Notes under the pieces: model-generated
What the model was told of the DNA's origin: nothing
The model's database searches: none
The model's input: only the letters and a program-made list of their open reading frames with translations
Assembly (NCBI RefSeq): GCF_022760175.1
Contig: NZ_CP094326.1
Location: forward strand, 1,972,804-2,036,803
Direction: 5' to 3'
Source of the DNA: Zhouia spongiae
GTDB lineage: Bacteria; Bacteroidota; Bacteroidia; Flavobacteriales; Flavobacteriaceae
DNA: 64,000 nt
Shown: positions 35,077-44,812 of the stretch, in pieces
Layout of the letters: each line of letters opens with the position of its first letter
How positions within the stretch are numbered: the first letter of the stretch is position 1
Made by a program: the position numbers and the translations under genes

Positions 35077-35355
35077 ATGGCACGTTCATTAAAAAAAGGA
35101 CCTTTTGTACACTATAGTTTAGATAAGAAGGTTCAAGCTAATATAGAGTCTGGAAAGAAAACGGTCATTAAGACATGGTCTAGAGCGTCTATGATTACGC
35201 CTGACTTTGTTGGTCAAACCATAGCGGTTCACAATGGTCGTCAGTTTGTTCCTGTGTATGTTACAGAGAACATGGTAGGACATAAGTTAGGAGAATTTTC
35301 ACCTACAAGATCGTTTAGAGGTCATGCAGGTGCAAAAAATAAAGGAAAAAAATAA
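35077..35355 (+). CDS. rpsS: 30S ribosomal protein S19
   Basis: A 92-residue protein in the 30S head ([15 protein letters not shown], and [17 protein letters not shown]). It contacts A-site tRNA through its tail and is 9 bases upstream of rplV. Confidence 0.98.
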   Translation: MARSLKKGPFVHYSLDKKVQANIESGKKTVIKTWSRASMITPDFVGQTIAVHNGRQFVPVYVTENMVGHKLGEFSPTRSFRGHAGAKNKGKK

Positions 35356-35364
35356 TAGGAGGCT

Positions 35365-35772
35365 ATGGGAGTTCGTAAAAGAGAAAGAGCAGAGCAAATA
35401 AAAGATGCTAAAAAGAATTTAGCGTTTGCTAAGTTGAATAACTGCCCGACTTCACCTCGTAAAATGCGCTTGGTTGCGGATTTGGTAAGAGGTCAGAAAG
35501 TTGAAAAAGCACTTGCTATTTTAAAGTTTAGTCAGAAGGAAGCAGCTGGGCGTTTAGAAAAGTTATTGCTTTCGGCTATTGCTAACTGGCAGGCTAAGAA
35601 CGAAGAGGCTAGTCTGGAAGACGCAGATCTTATCGTTCAGGAGATAAAAGTTGATGGAGGAAGTATGTTGAAAAGACTTCGTACTGCCCCTCAAGGTAGA
35701 GCACACAGAATCAGAAAGCGTTCTAATCACGTAACTATCGTGCTTGGAGCTAATAATAACACGCAAAGTTAA
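35365..35772 (+). CDS. rplV: 50S ribosomal protein L22
   Basis: A 135-residue protein. [19 protein letters not shown] is the family N-terminus, and the tunnel-wall hairpin is [25 protein letters not shown]. An N-terminal extension ([17 protein letters not shown]) precedes the core, as in other Bacteroidetes. Confidence 0.98.
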   Translation: MGVRKRERAEQIKDAKKNLAFAKLNNCPTSPRKMRLVADLVRGQKVEKALAILKFSQKEAAGRLEKLLLSAIANWQAKNEEASLEDADLIVQEIKVDGGSMLKRLRTAPQGRAHRIRKRSNHVTIVLGANNNTQS

Positions 35773-35780
35773 GATAGACA

Positions 35781-36494
35781 ATGGGACAAAAAACAAATCC
35801 AATAGGAAATCGCCTTGGTGTCATTAGAGGATGGGAATCTAACTGGTACGGAGGTAACGACTACGGCGATAAATTAGCCGAAGACGATAAGATTAGAAAG
35901 TATATCCATGCTCGTTTATCTAAAGCTAGCGTATCACGTGTAATCATTGAGCGTACTCTTAAACTTGTAACCGTTACTATCACCACCGCTCGTCCCGGTA
36001 TTATTATCGGAAAAGGCGGACAGGAGGTAGACAAGCTAAAAGAGGAGCTTAAGAAAATTACTAACAAAGAAGTTCAGATCAATATCTTTGAGATCAAAAG
36101 ACCGGAGCTTGATGCCAACCTGGTTGCTGCGAGTATTGCTCGTCAGATCGAAAACAGGATTTCTTACAGACGTGCGATCAAAATGGCTATCGCTGCGGCT
36201 ATGAGAATGAATGCCGAAGGTATTAAGGTGCAGATTTCAGGGCGTTTAAACGGTGCTGAGATGGCAAGATCTGAAGCTTACAAAGAAGGTAGGATTCCTT
36301 TGTCTACATTTAGAGCAGATATTGATTATGCTCTGGAAGAGGCTCATACTACTTATGGTAGATTGGGTGTTAAAGTGTGGATCATGAAAGGCGAGGTTTA
36401 CGGTAAAAGAGAGCTTTCACCGTTAACAGGATTATCTAAGAAGCAAGGCAAAGGCGGAGCTTCCGGTAATAAAAAAGCTCGTCGTAGAAAGTAA
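35781..36494 (+). CDS. rpsC: 30S ribosomal protein S3
   Basis: A 237-residue protein at the mRNA entry site with mRNA-unwinding activity. [15 protein letters not shown] is the N-terminus, the KH domain has [14 protein letters not shown], and the C-terminal domain has [20 protein letters not shown]. The basic tail ends GNKKARRRK. Confidence 0.99.
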   Translation: MGQKTNPIGNRLGVIRGWESNWYGGNDYGDKLAEDDKIRKYIHARLSKASVSRVIIERTLKLVTVTITTARPGIIIGKGGQEVDKLKEELKKITNKEVQINIFEIKRPELDANLVAASIARQIENRISYRRAIKMAIAAAMRMNAEGIKVQISGRLNGAEMARSEAYKEGRIPLSTFRADIDYALEEAHTTYGRLGVKVWIMKGEVYGKRELSPLTGLSKKQGKGGASGNKKARRRK

Positions 36495-36513
36495 TTTTTT
36501 AAAGTAAAGAAAA

Positions 36514-36933
36514 ATGTTACAACCTAAAAGAACAAAATACCGTAAGCAGCAGAAAGGCCGTATGAAAGGTGTTTCTCAAAGAGGTCATCAGCTTTCAAAT
36601 GGTATGTTTGGTATAAAGTCGTTAGATTCTGAGTTCATTACTTCTCGTCAGATAGAGGCTGCTCGTATTGCGGCTACTCGTTACATGAAAAGAGAAGGTC
36701 AGTTGTGGATTAAGATCTTCCCGGACAAGCCAATCACTAAGAAGCCTTTAGAGGTGCGTATGGGTAAAGGTAAAGGTGCTCCAGAATACTGGGCAGCAGT
36801 TGTAAAACCAGGCCGAATTATGTTTGAAGTTGGGGGTGTTCCTCTGGATGTTGCTAAAGAAGCATTGCGTTTAGCAGCTCAGAAACTTCCTGTGAAAACT
36901 AAATTCGTTGTAGCAAGAGATTACAAGGCTTAA
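36514..36933 (+). CDS. rplP: 50S ribosomal protein L16
   Basis: A 139-residue protein that organises the A site ([19 protein letters not shown], then [20 protein letters not shown]). The Arg that is hydroxylated in E. coli L16 lies in this MGKGKG region. It follows rpsC by 19 bases. Confidence 0.99.
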   Translation: MLQPKRTKYRKQQKGRMKGVSQRGHQLSNGMFGIKSLDSEFITSRQIEAARIAATRYMKREGQLWIKIFPDKPITKKPLEVRMGKGKGAPEYWAAVVKPGRIMFEVGGVPLDVAKEALRLAAQKLPVKTKFVVARDYKA

Positions 36934-36950
36934 TTAATTGAAAATTGATT

Positions 36951-37142
36951 ATGAAACAGTCGGAAATTAAAGAATTGTCTGTTGCTGAGCTGCAAGAAAA
37001 GCTTGGTGAGTTTAAGAAACAGTATGCAGATTTAAAATTGGCTCATGCCGTTACTCCGTTAGAGAACCCACTTCAGATTAGAGGTGTAAGAAGGACTGTA
37101 GCGAGACTGGCATCAGAGCTTACTAAAAGAGAATTACAATAA
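36951..37142 (+). CDS. rpmC: 50S ribosomal protein L29
   Basis: A 63-residue two-helix protein near the tunnel exit ([18 protein letters not shown], and [17 protein letters not shown]). The ATG at 36951 is used; a TTG two codons upstream would only add Met-Ile. Confidence 0.97.
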   Translation: MKQSEIKELSVAELQEKLGEFKKQYADLKLAHAVTPLENPLQIRGVRRTVARLASELTKRELQ

Positions 37143-37159
37143 TTCGATTCTGCTTTAAG

Positions 37160-37417
37160 ATGGAAAAAAGAAGTTTAAGAAAAGAAAGAGTAGGGGTAGT
37201 TACCAGTAACAAAATGGAGAAATCTATTGTTGTTTCAGAGGTTAAACGTGTAAAACACCCTATGTACGGAAAGTTCGTGTTGAAAACAAAGAAATATGTT
37301 GCACACGACGAAAAGAACGATTGCAACATTGGCGATACAGTAAAAATAATGGAGACTCGTCCGTTAAGTAAAACCAAGTGTTGGAGATTAGTTGAAATCA
37401 TTGAAAGAGCTAAATAA
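37160..37417 (+). CDS. rpsQ: 30S ribosomal protein S17
   Basis: An 85-residue OB-fold protein binding the 5' domain of 16S r[22 protein letters not shown] and [16 protein letters not shown] are the family core, and [16 protein letters not shown] follows. It ends 2 bases before rplN. Confidence 0.98.
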   Translation: MEKRSLRKERVGVVTSNKMEKSIVVSEVKRVKHPMYGKFVLKTKKYVAHDEKNDCNIGDTVKIMETRPLSKTKCWRLVEIIERAK

Positions 37418-37419
37418 TT

Positions 37420-37788
37420 ATGGTACAACAAGAATCTAGACTTAGAGTAGCTGATAATACCGGAGCTAAGGAAGTACTTACTATCCGTGTATTAGGTGGT
37501 ACTAAAAGAAGATATGCTTCTGTTGGCGACAAAATTGTTGTGAGCGTTAAGGAAGCAACTCCGAACGGAAACGTTAAAAAAGGACAGGTATCTACTGCTG
37601 TAGTAGTTCGTACCAAAAAAGAGGTGAGAAGACCTGATGGTTCTTACATCCGTTTCGATGATAATGCTTGTGTGTTGTTGAATCCTGCCGGTGAAATGCG
37701 TGGAACCCGTGTATTTGGTCCGGTAGCAAGAGAATTACGCGATAAGCAATTTATGAAGATTGTATCATTAGCACCTGAAGTGCTTTAA
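37420..37788 (+). CDS. rplN: 50S ribosomal protein L14
   Basis: A 122-residue protein at the subunit interface ([19 protein letters not shown], and [24 protein letters not shown]). It is also the docking site of the silencing factor RsfS in other bacteria. Tight operon spacing. Confidence 0.99.
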   Translation: MVQQESRLRVADNTGAKEVLTIRVLGGTKRRYASVGDKIVVSVKEATPNGNVKKGQVSTAVVVRTKKEVRRPDGSYIRFDDNACVLLNPAGEMRGTRVFGPVARELRDKQFMKIVSLAPEVL

Positions 37789-37803
37789 TACATTAACGTA
37801 GAA

Positions 37804-38118
37804 ATGACAAAGCTAAAAATAAAATCAGGAGATACTGTAAGAGTAATTGCCGGAGATCACAAAGGTGAAGAGGGTAAGGTTGTTACTGTAGATCGTGAGA
37901 AGAACAGAGCGATTGTTGAGGGTGTTAACCTTGTGTCTAAGCATACAAAGCCTAGTGCACAAAATCCTCAAGGAGGGATCGTTAAGAAAGAGGCTCCTGT
38001 TCATATTTCTAATCTTTCGTTGATCGATCCTAAATCAGGAGAGGCTACAAGAGTAGGGTATGAAGAAAGAGATGGTAAGAAAGTGAGATTTTCTAAAAAA
38101 TCTAATGAGGTTATCTAG
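37804..38118 (+). CDS. rplX: 50S ribosomal protein L24
   Basis: A 104-residue assembly-initiator protein with the KOW motif at its N-terminus ([20 protein letters not shown]), followed by [19 protein letters not shown]. It ends 2 bases before rplE. Confidence 0.98.
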   Translation: MTKLKIKSGDTVRVIAGDHKGEEGKVVTVDREKNRAIVEGVNLVSKHTKPSAQNPQGGIVKKEAPVHISNLSLIDPKSGEATRVGYEERDGKKVRFSKKSNEVI

Positions 38119-38120
38119 TT

Positions 38121-38672
38121 ATGGCTTACATTCCAAGATTAAAAACAGAATATAAGGAGCGCGTTATAGCAGCCCTTAGAGAAGAATACGGTTACGAAAA
38201 TGTAATGCAAGTTCCTAAACTTGAAAAAATTGTAGTAAGCCGGGGAGTTGGTGCAGCTGTTGCCGACAAGAAACAAATAGATTATGCAGTAGACGAATTG
38301 ACCAATATTACAGGTCAGAAATCGGTTGCTACTATATCTAAAAAGGATGTTGCTTCTTTTAAACTTCGTAAAGGTATGCCGATTGGTGCTAAAGTGACCT
38401 TGCGTGCTGAAAAGATGTACGAATTCTTAGATCGTTTGATCACTTCTGCGTTACCGCGTGTTAGAGATTTTAACGGTATAAGCGCTACTGGTTTCGACGG
38501 TAGAGGTAATTATAACCTAGGGGTACAGGAACAAATCATTTTCCCTGAAATTGATATTGATAAAGTGCACAAAATCTCAGGAATGGATATTACCTTTGTA
38601 ACCACTGCTGAAACAGATAAAGAAGCGAAGTCATTATTAAGCGAATTAGGATTACCTTTTAAAAAGAACTAA
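38121..38672 (+). CDS. rplE: 50S ribosomal protein L5
   Basis: A 183-residue 5S rRNA-binding protein of the central protuberance. Characteristic segments are [36 protein letters not shown] and [18 protein letters not shown]. In E. coli the start of this gene is the S8 repressor site; here a strong hairpin lies instead before rpsH. Confidence 0.99.
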   Translation: MAYIPRLKTEYKERVIAALREEYGYENVMQVPKLEKIVVSRGVGAAVADKKQIDYAVDELTNITGQKSVATISKKDVASFKLRKGMPIGAKVTLRAEKMYEFLDRLITSALPRVRDFNGISATGFDGRGNYNLGVQEQIIFPEIDIDKVHKISGMDITFVTTAETDKEAKSLLSELGLPFKKN

Positions 38673-38675
38673 GAC

Positions 38676-38945
38676 ATGGCTAAAGAATCAATGAAAGCCC
38701 GTGAGGTGAAAAGACAAAAACTGGTAGATAAGTATGCCGCTAAACGTAAAGCTTTGAAAGAAGCCGGAGATTATGAGGCATTACAGCAATTACCAAAGAA
38801 TGCTTCGCCTGTACGTTTGCACAACCGTTGTAAATTAACAGGTAGACCTAAAGGGTATATGCGTACTTTTGGAATTTCTCGTGTAATGTTCAGGGAAATG
38901 GCAAACAAAGGTTTGATTCCAGGAGTTAAAAAAGCAAGTTGGTAA
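38676..38945 (+). CDS. rpsN: 30S ribosomal protein S14 (zinc-free type)
   Basis: An 89-residue protein with [17 protein letters not shown] at the start and [20 protein letters not shown] in the core. It has none of the paired CxxC motifs of the short zinc-binding S14, so it is the C-minus form. It follows rplE by 3 bases. Confidence 0.98.
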   Translation: MAKESMKAREVKRQKLVDKYAAKRKALKEAGDYEALQQLPKNASPVRLHNRCKLTGRPKGYMRTFGISRVMFREMANKGLIPGVKKASW

Positions 38946-38957
38946 AAATTTTTAATT

Positions 38958-38992
38958 GGTAGCAAGTTCGGCGAAAGCCGAAAACTGTTACC
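38958..38992 (+). promoter_or_regulatory. Two-part hairpin between rpsN and rpsH
   Basis: An outer stem GGTAGCA (38958-38964) / TGTTACC (38986-38992), with one G-U pair, encloses an internal loop (AG opposite AAC) and an inner stem TTCGGC (38967-38972) / GCCGAA (38977-38982) with a GAAA tetraloop. It ends 14 bases before the rpsH ATG. A GNRA-capped stem with an internal loop is the kind of structure bound by ribosomal proteins, so autoregulation by S8 is possible but unproven. Confidence 0.5.
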
Positions 38993-39006
38993 GCAAATAA
39001 ATACAG

Positions 39007-39405
39007 ATGTATACAGATCCTATAGCAGATTATTTAACAAGAATCAGAAACGCTAACAGCGCAGGGCACAGAGTGGTAGAAATACCAGCTTCAAATTTGA
39101 AAAAAGAAATCACCAAGATCCTTTTCGATCAGGGGTATATCTTAAGTTATAAATTTGAAGATAACAACGTACAGGGTACTATCAAAGTTGCTTTAAAGTA
39201 CGACAAGGTTACCAAAGAGCCTGTAATTAAGAAGATCCAACGTGTGAGTAAACCAGGTTTACGTAAGTATGTTGGTAATGCAGAACTTCCACGAGTTTTA
39301 AACGGATTGGGGATTGCTATTGTTTCTACTTCACACGGAGTAATGACCAGCAAGCAAGCTCAGAAAGAAAACGTAGGTGGAGAAGTTTTATGTTACGTTT
39401 ACTAA
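39007..39405 (+). CDS. rpsH: 30S ribosomal protein S8
   Basis: A 132-residue central-domain assembly protein ([19 protein letters not shown], and [31 protein letters not shown]). In E. coli it is the repressor of the spc operon. A hairpin precedes its start. Confidence 0.99.
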   Translation: MYTDPIADYLTRIRNANSAGHRVVEIPASNLKKEITKILFDQGYILSYKFEDNNVQGTIKVALKYDKVTKEPVIKKIQRVSKPGLRKYVGNAELPRVLNGLGIAIVSTSHGVMTSKQAQKENVGGEVLCYVY

Positions 39406-39424
39406 TAAATAAAGACAAGAAGAA

Positions 39425-39967
39425 ATGTCAAGAATAGGAAAAAGTCCAATTAACATCCCTGACGGAGTGACTGTAACTATCGATAACGGTGTGATCACCG
39501 TTAAAGGTAAGATGGGCGAATTAACTCAAGAAGTTAAAGACATTACAGTTAAGCAAGAAGAAGGACAATTAATACTTGAGAGATTAGGCGATTCTAAAGA
39601 TGTTCGTTCTAAACACGGTCTTTACAGAGCGTTGTTAAACAACATGGTGGAAGGTGTTTCTCAAGGATTTACTAAAGAGTTGGAGTTAGTAGGGGTTGGT
39701 TACAGAGCCAGCAACCAAGGCCAGAAATTAGACTTAGCTGTCGGTTTTTCTCACAACATCGTTTTAGAGTTAGCACCTGAAGTTAAAGTAGAAACTATTT
39801 CTGAAAAAGGGAAGAACCCTATTGTGAAACTTACTTCACACGATAAGCAATTAGTTGGCCAGATAGCTGCTAAAATTCGCTCGTTCCGTAAGCCAGAACC
39901 TTATAAAGGTAAAGGTATTAAGTTTGTAGGTGAACAAATTAGAAGAAAAGCAGGTAAATCAGCTTAA
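39425..39967 (+). CDS. rplF: 50S ribosomal protein L6
   Basis: A 180-residue protein with the duplicated L6 fold ([19 protein letters not shown], and [22 protein letters not shown]). It sits near the factor-binding site. It follows rpsH by 19 bases. Confidence 0.99.
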   Translation: MSRIGKSPINIPDGVTVTIDNGVITVKGKMGELTQEVKDITVKQEEGQLILERLGDSKDVRSKHGLYRALLNNMVEGVSQGFTKELELVGVGYRASNQGQKLDLAVGFSHNIVLELAPEVKVETISEKGKNPIVKLTSHDKQLVGQIAAKIRSFRKPEPYKGKGIKFVGEQIRRKAGKSA

Positions 39968-39978
39968 TAATTAGCGTT

Positions 39979-40335
39979 ATGGCATTAACAAAGACTGAAA
40001 GAAGACAGAGAATTAAAAACAGAATCAGAAAAGTGGTTAGCGGATCAGAGGCTAGACCAAGATTGTCTGTTTTTAGAAGTAATAAGGAGATTTATGTACA
40101 GCTTATCGATGACACTAACGGTGTTACCATAGCTGCAGCATCTTCAAGAGACAAAGAAATTAGTTCTGCTGAAGGAACTAAAAGCGAAATTGCTAAGCTT
40201 GTAGGTAAGGCAATAGCTGAGAAAGCTCTTAAAGCAGGTATCGATACCATTTCTTTTGATAGAGGGGGGTATTTATACCACGGTAGAGTAAAATCATTAG
40301 CAGAAGGCGCTAGAGAAGCAGGACTCAAATTCTAA
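39979..40335 (+). CDS. rplR: 50S ribosomal protein L18
   Basis: A 118-residue 5S rRNA-binding protein ([20 protein letters not shown], and [26 protein letters not shown]). It follows rplF by 11 bases and precedes rpsE by 6. Confidence 0.99.
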   Translation: MALTKTERRQRIKNRIRKVVSGSEARPRLSVFRSNKEIYVQLIDDTNGVTIAAASSRDKEISSAEGTKSEIAKLVGKAIAEKALKAGIDTISFDRGGYLYHGRVKSLAEGAREAGLKF

Positions 40336-40341
40336 GAAAAC

Positions 40342-40866
40342 ATGTATCAGAATTATAAAAACGTAGAAACAGTGAAGCCGGGCGGACTTGAATTAAAAGA
40401 TCGTTTGGTAGGTGTGCAAAGAGTTACAAAAGTTACTAAAGGTGGTAGAGCTTTTGGTTTTTCTGCTATTGTTGTAGTAGGTGACGAAAATGGCGTTGTT
40501 GGTCATGGTTTAGGTAAATCTAAAGAGGTTGCCGACGCTATTTCCAAAGCCGTTGAAGATGCTAAGAAAAACTTGGTTCGTATCCCGTTGAGTAAAGGTA
40601 CATTACCTCATGAGCAAAAAGGAAAATACAGTGGTGCTAGAGTATATCTTCAGCCAGCTTCACACGGTACCGGGGTTATTGCCGGTGGTGCTGTGCGTGC
40701 GGTACTTGAAGCTGTAGGAATACACGATGTATTATCTAAGTCTCAAGGTTCTTCAAACCCTCATAACGTTGTTAAAGCTACTTTTGACGCTTTATTACAA
40801 TTAAGAGATGCGAAAACAGTAGCTGCTCAAAGAGGCATATCTCTGGAAAAAGTATTTAAAGGATAA
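40342..40866 (+). CDS. rpsE: 30S ribosomal protein S5
   Basis: A 174-residue protein important for decoding accuracy. [19 protein letters not shown] and [19 protein letters not shown] form the dsRNA-binding-like domain, and [19 protein letters not shown] the C-terminal domain. The gap to rpmD is 13 bases. Confidence 0.99.
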   Translation: MYQNYKNVETVKPGGLELKDRLVGVQRVTKVTKGGRAFGFSAIVVVGDENGVVGHGLGKSKEVADAISKAVEDAKKNLVRIPLSKGTLPHEQKGKYSGARVYLQPASHGTGVIAGGAVRAVLEAVGIHDVLSKSQGSSNPHNVVKATFDALLQLRDAKTVAAQRGISLEKVFKG

Positions 40867-40879
40867 ATCAAGGATTACC

Positions 40880-41059
40880 ATGGGAAAGATAAAAGTTACA
40901 CAAGTAAAAAGCCAAATCAAACGTCCTCAGGATCAAAAGAGAACGTTAGAAGCTCTTGGACTTAAAAGAATAGGTCAGGTGGTAGAGCATGATACTACGC
41001 CAAACATCCTTGGTATGATCAACAAAGTTAAACACTTGGTTTCTGTAGAAGAAGCTTAA
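40880..41059 (+). CDS. rpmD: 50S ribosomal protein L30
   Basis: A 59-residue protein beginning MGKIKVTQVKSQIKRP and containing TLEALGLKRIGQVVEHDTTP, the full L30 pattern. It sits in its expected place between rpsE and rplO. Confidence 0.97.
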   Translation: MGKIKVTQVKSQIKRPQDQKRTLEALGLKRIGQVVEHDTTPNILGMINKVKHLVSVEEA

Positions 41060-41076
41060 AAATAACAACAGTAGTT

Positions 41077-41529
41077 ATGAGTTTAAGTAACTTACAACCT
41101 GCTAAAGGTTCAGTACATAGAGAAGGCAAAAGAGTAGGTCGAGGACAAGGTTCCGGAAAAGGAGGAACCGCTACTAGAGGTCATAAAGGAGCTAAATCTC
41201 GTTCTGGTTATTCTAAGAAAATTGGTTTTGAAGGTGGTCAGATGCCACTTCAAAGACGTGTTCCTAAGTTCGGTTTTACCAACTTTAACAGAAAAGAATA
41301 CGTAGGGATCAATTTGAAAAGATTACAGGAGTTAGTTGATAAAGGAGTTGTTACGGATACCATTGATATGGATGTTTTGGTGAACAACGGCTTAGTTAAT
41401 AAAAGAGATCTAGTAAAAATATTAGGTGGCGGTGAGCTTAAAACTAAATTAACAGTTACAGTTCACAAATTTACTGCTAGTGCAAAGGCGGCCATAGAGG
41501 CAGCAGGAGGAGAAGCAGTAAACCTATAA
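41077..41529 (+). CDS. rplO: 50S ribosomal protein L15
   Basis: A 150-residue late-assembly protein (LSNLQPAKGSVHREGKRVGR, and the GSGKGGTATRGHKGAKSRSG loop). It precedes secY by 15 bases, the conserved spc operon order. Confidence 0.99.
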   Translation: MSLSNLQPAKGSVHREGKRVGRGQGSGKGGTATRGHKGAKSRSGYSKKIGFEGGQMPLQRRVPKFGFTNFNRKEYVGINLKRLQELVDKGVVTDTIDMDVLVNNGLVNKRDLVKILGGGELKTKLTVTVHKFTASAKAAIEAAGGEAVNL

Positions 41530-41544
41530 ACCAACCATTTTACC

Positions 41545-42888
41545 ATGAAGAAATTTTTTGATACTTTAAGCAACATTTGGAAGATTGACGAACTCAGAAA
41601 CAGAATCATCCTGACATTAGGTTTATTGTTGGTTTACCGTTTCGGAGCGCATGTGATCTTACCAGGTGTTGATGGCGATCAATTGGCAGCATTAGATAGC
41701 AAGACCAGTACTGGTTTATTAGGTATATTAGACGCATTTACAGGAGGGGCTTTTGCCAAAGCTTCTGTTTTTGCGTTGGGAATTATGCCTTACATCTCTG
41801 CTTCAATTGTGGTTCAATTGATGGGAATAGCAATTCCTTATCTGCAAAAACTGCAAAAGGAAGGTGAAAGCGGAAGAAGGACAATAAATCAGATTACCCG
41901 TTGGTTAACAATCGGGATTTGTATTGTTCAGGCGCCGGCTTACCTATACGGATTGGGAGCTCTGGGAGTTCCCGATAGTGCATTTATACTAGGTAAAGGT
42001 TTAGATTTCATAATTCCATCTGTAATTATATTGGTTACAGGTACCATATTTGCTATGTGGCTTGGAGAAAAAATTACTGACAAGGGTATAGGTAATGGTA
42101 TATCATTATTGATTATGATAGGTATCATTGCCCGTCTTCCCCAGTCGTTTGCTCAGGAATTTGCATCTAGAGTATCAGAAAATAATGGTGGTTTGATGCT
42201 GATTCTTATAGAAGTAATTATTTGGTTTGTGGTAATTCTTGCATGTATTATGCTTGTCATGGCTACACGTCAGATACCAGTACAATATGCAAGAAGAACT
42301 GCAACTGGAGGATATGAGAAGAATGTAATGGGAGCAAGACAGTTCATTCCCCTTAAGCTTAATGCTTCAGGGGTAATGCCGATTATCTTTGCTCAGGCCA
42401 TTATGTTCGTTCCAAGTGCTTTAGCAAGTTTGTCCGATTCTGAAACTGCACAATCAGTTAAAGCAGCTTTCGGTGATATTTTCGGATTTTGGTACAACTT
42501 GGTATTTGCATTATTAATCATAGTGTTTACGTTCTTTTACACGGCTATTACGGTACCAACAAATAAAATGGCTGATGATCTTAAAAGAAGTGGCGGTTTT
42601 ATCCCGGGCACACGTCCAGGTAAAGAAACTGGCGATCTTTTAGACAAGATAATGTCATTAATTACCTTCCCTGGATCATTGTTCCTGGCTATTATTGCAG
42701 TATTACCTGCAGTTGTCGTTAAGATCGTGGGTATCCAGCAAGGTTGGGCATTGTTTTACGGAGGTACATCATTGTTGATTATGGTAGGAGTTGCAATCGA
42801 TACCATGCAGCAAGTAAATTCATACTTGTTGAACAGACATTATGATGGATTAATGAAAACCGGTAAAAACAGAAAAGTTGTAGCTTAA
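41545..42888 (+). CDS. secY: Protein translocase channel subunit SecY
   Basis: A 447-residue integral membrane protein with ten transmembrane segments. It forms the SecYEG channel. Diagnostic segments are [20 protein letters not shown] at TM1, [28 protein letters not shown] in the C4 loop region and [18 protein letters not shown] in the C5 loop that contacts SecA and the ribosome. infA follows 2 bases after its stop. Confidence 0.98.
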   Translation: MKKFFDTLSNIWKIDELRNRIILTLGLLLVYRFGAHVILPGVDGDQLAALDSKTSTGLLGILDAFTGGAFAKASVFALGIMPYISASIVVQLMGIAIPYLQKLQKEGESGRRTINQITRWLTIGICIVQAPAYLYGLGALGVPDSAFILGKGLDFIIPSVIILVTGTIFAMWLGEKITDKGIGNGISLLIMIGIIARLPQSFAQEFASRVSENNGGLMLILIEVIIWFVVILACIMLVMATRQIPVQYARRTATGGYEKNVMGARQFIPLKLNASGVMPIIFAQAIMFVPSALASLSDSETAQSVKAAFGDIFGFWYNLVFALLIIVFTFFYTAITVPTNKMADDLKRSGGFIPGTRPGKETGDLLDKIMSLITFPGSLFLAIIAVLPAVVVKIVGIQQGWALFYGGTSLLIMVGVAIDTMQQVNSYLLNRHYDGLMKTGKNRKVVA

Positions 42889-42890
42889 TT

Positions 42891-43106
42891 ATGGCAAAAC
42901 AACCAGCAATAGAACAAGATGGGACTATAATCGAGGCATTGTCTAATGCAATGTTCAGAGTAGAACTTGAAAATGGTCATGTGGTAACTGCACATATCTC
43001 CGGCAAGATGCGAATGCATTACATTAAATTATTGCCGGGAGATAAAGTAAAACTCGAAATGAGTCCATACGACCTGACTAAAGCAAGAATAACATACAGA
43101 TATTAA
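42891..43106 (+). CDS. infA: Translation initiation factor IF-1
   Basis: A 71-residue OB-fold factor that occupies the 30S A site in initiation ([39 protein letters not shown]). Located in its usual place after secY. Confidence 0.99.
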   Translation: MAKQPAIEQDGTIIEALSNAMFRVELENGHVVTAHISGKMRMHYIKLLPGDKVKLEMSPYDLTKARITYRY

Positions 43107-43117
43107 AGATTAGTTAG

Positions 43118-43234
43118 ATGAAAGTAAGAGCATCACTAAAGAAAAGAAGTCCCGAGTGCAAAATTGTGCGTCGTAAGGGGAGATTGTACGTAATTAATAA
43201 AAAGAATCCTAGATTTAAACAAAGACAAGGATAG
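43118..43234 (+). CDS. rpmJ: 50S ribosomal protein L36
   Basis: A 38-residue protein, [17 protein letters not shown] followed by [20 protein letters not shown]. Only one Cys is present, so it is the zinc-free (C-minus) form. It lies 11 bases after infA and 2 before rpsM. Confidence 0.97.
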   Translation: MKVRASLKKRSPECKIVRRKGRLYVINKKNPRFKQRQG

Positions 43235-43236
43235 TT

Positions 43237-43611
43237 ATGGCAAGAATCGCAGGGGTAGATTTACCAAAGAATAAAAGAGGTGTAATCGGATTAACATACA
43301 TCTTCGGAGTTGGTAAAAGCAGAGCTAAAGAGGTTTTATCTCAAGCTCAAGTTAATGAAGACACTAAAGTATCAGAGTGGACTGACGATGAGATCGCCAG
43401 AATACGTGAGGCTGTAGGAGGTTTCAAAATCGAAGGAGAGTTACGATCTGAAGTTCAGTTAAACATCAAACGTTTAATGGATATCGGATGCTACAGAGGT
43501 ATCCGTCACAGAAATGGTTTGCCTTTAAGGGGGCAAAGAACCAAGAACAACTCTAGAACTAGAAAAGGGAAGAGAAAAACTGTTGCTAACAAGAAAAAAG
43601 CAACTAAATAA
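43237..43611 (+). CDS. rpsM: 30S ribosomal protein S13
   Basis: A 124-residue head protein contacting P-site tRNA and 50S ([19 protein letters not shown], and [28 protein letters not shown]). It is the first gene of the alpha operon part (rpsM-rpsK-rpsD-rpoA-rplQ). Confidence 0.99.
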   Translation: MARIAGVDLPKNKRGVIGLTYIFGVGKSRAKEVLSQAQVNEDTKVSEWTDDEIARIREAVGGFKIEGELRSEVQLNIKRLMDIGCYRGIRHRNGLPLRGQRTKNNSRTRKGKRKTVANKKKATK

Positions 43612-43676
43612 TTAGACATTAGTCATTAGAATTTAGAAGTTAGATGAATCTGCTTGAAATAGAAATGTTTAGGATT

Positions 43677-43700
43677 CTAACAACTAAAAGCTAACAACTA
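43677..43700 (+). repeat. Tandem direct repeat CTAACAACTA before rpsK
   Basis: CTAACAACTA occurs at 43677-43686 and 43691-43700. A related inverted form (AGAAGTTAG) lies upstream near 43636, in a TTAG-rich stretch. The unusually long 103-base rpsM-rpsK gap is filled by this low-complexity sequence. Confidence 0.6.
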
Positions 43701-43714
43701 GAAACTAGAATAAT

Positions 43715-44093
43715 ATGGCAAAGTCAAATACAAAAGCTGCAAAAAAGCGCAATGTAGTTGTAGAAGCAGTAGGTGAAGCACACATGTCAGCAACTTTTAA
43801 TAATATCATTATTTCTTTAACGAACAAGAAAGGTAGAAGCAGTAGGTGAAGCAGGATTCAGAGGTTCTAAAAAGAACACTCCTTATGCTGCTCAGGTTGC
43901 TGCAGAAGATGCAGCCAAAGTTGCTCAGGAAGCAGGACTAAGAAAAGTAAAAGTTTACGTTAAGGGTCCTGGTTCAGGAAGAGAGTCTGCAATCAGAACC
44001 ATCCATAATGAAGGAATTGAAGTTACTGAGATTATCGATGTAACTCCATTACCACACAATGGATGTCGTCCTCCAAAAAGAAGAAGAGTTTAA
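43715..44093 (+). pseudogene. rpsK: 30S ribosomal protein S11, frameshifted as written
   Basis: The gene begins normally (MAKSNTKAAKKRNVVVEAVG, then [13 protein letters not shown] up to residue 40) and ends normally ([19 protein letters not shown] to the tail [11 protein letters not shown]), but the two halves are in different frames. After codon 40 the expected bases for about 11 residues (EVISWSSAGK-like) are missing. In their place are 19 bases, part of a 21-base copy (43833-43853) of 43760-43780 of the same gene. The frame hits TGA at 43847-43849. The net loss is 14 bases against the usual S11 length. S11 is essential, so an assembly or sequencing error is the simplest reading, unless a second intact copy exists. 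Neighbours rpsM and rpsD are intact. Confidence 0.93.
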
Positions 44094-44185
44094 TAAATTT
44101 ATTTTAAATTAGAGGATTTTAATCTATGATTATCGAAGGATTGCCTTAATTCATAATCAAAATCCTTCTTAATAACCAATAAGAA

Positions 44186-44791
44186 ATGGCAAGATACACA
44201 GGACCAAAAACTAAAATAGCCCGTAAATTCGGAGAAGCTATATTTGGTGATGATAAATCTTTTGAAAAAAGAAATTATCCTCCGGGACAACACGGAAACT
44301 CTAGACGTAGAGGTAAAAAGTCTGAATATGCGATCCAGTTAATGGAGAAGCAAAAAGCTAAGTATACTTACGGTATCTTAGAGCGTCAGTTCAGAAACAT
44401 ATACAAAAAAGCAAACAGTAGTAAAGGTGTTACCGGTGAGGTATTACTACAGTTATGTGAATCTCGTTTAGATAATGTTGTATACAGAATGGGTATCGCC
44501 CCATCAAGAAGAGCAGCACGTCAATTGGTTTCTCACCGTCATGTTACTGTAAACGGTAATATTGTAAACATTTCTTCTTACCAATTAAAAGCAGGAGATG
44601 TTGTCGGAGTAAGAGAGAAGTCTAAGTCTTTAGAGGCTATAGAGAATTCATTGGCTGCTAATTCAAGCGTTTACGAGTGGATTACCTGGAACAATGAAAA
44701 GAAAGAAGGAACGTTTGTAGCAGTGCCGGAGCGTATTCAAATTCCGGAAAACATCAAAGAACAATTAATCGTCGAGTTATACTCTAAATAA
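44186..44791 (+). CDS. rpsD: 30S ribosomal protein S4
   Basis: A 201-residue primary 16S-binding protein ([20 protein letters not shown], and the S4 RNA-binding domain [20 protein letters not shown]). No CxxC zinc site is present. In E. coli it represses the alpha operon. It lies 92 bases after the damaged rpsK and 21 before rpoA. Confidence 0.99.
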   Translation: MARYTGPKTKIARKFGEAIFGDDKSFEKRNYPPGQHGNSRRRGKKSEYAIQLMEKQKAKYTYGILERQFRNIYKKANSSKGVTGEVLLQLCESRLDNVVYRMGIAPSRRAARQLVSHRHVTVNGNIVNISSYQLKAGDVVGVREKSKSLEAIENSLAANSSVYEWITWNNEKKEGTFVAVPERIQIPENIKEQLIVELYSK

Positions 44792-44812
44792 TAATTAGAC
44801 AGCAGTCGTACT

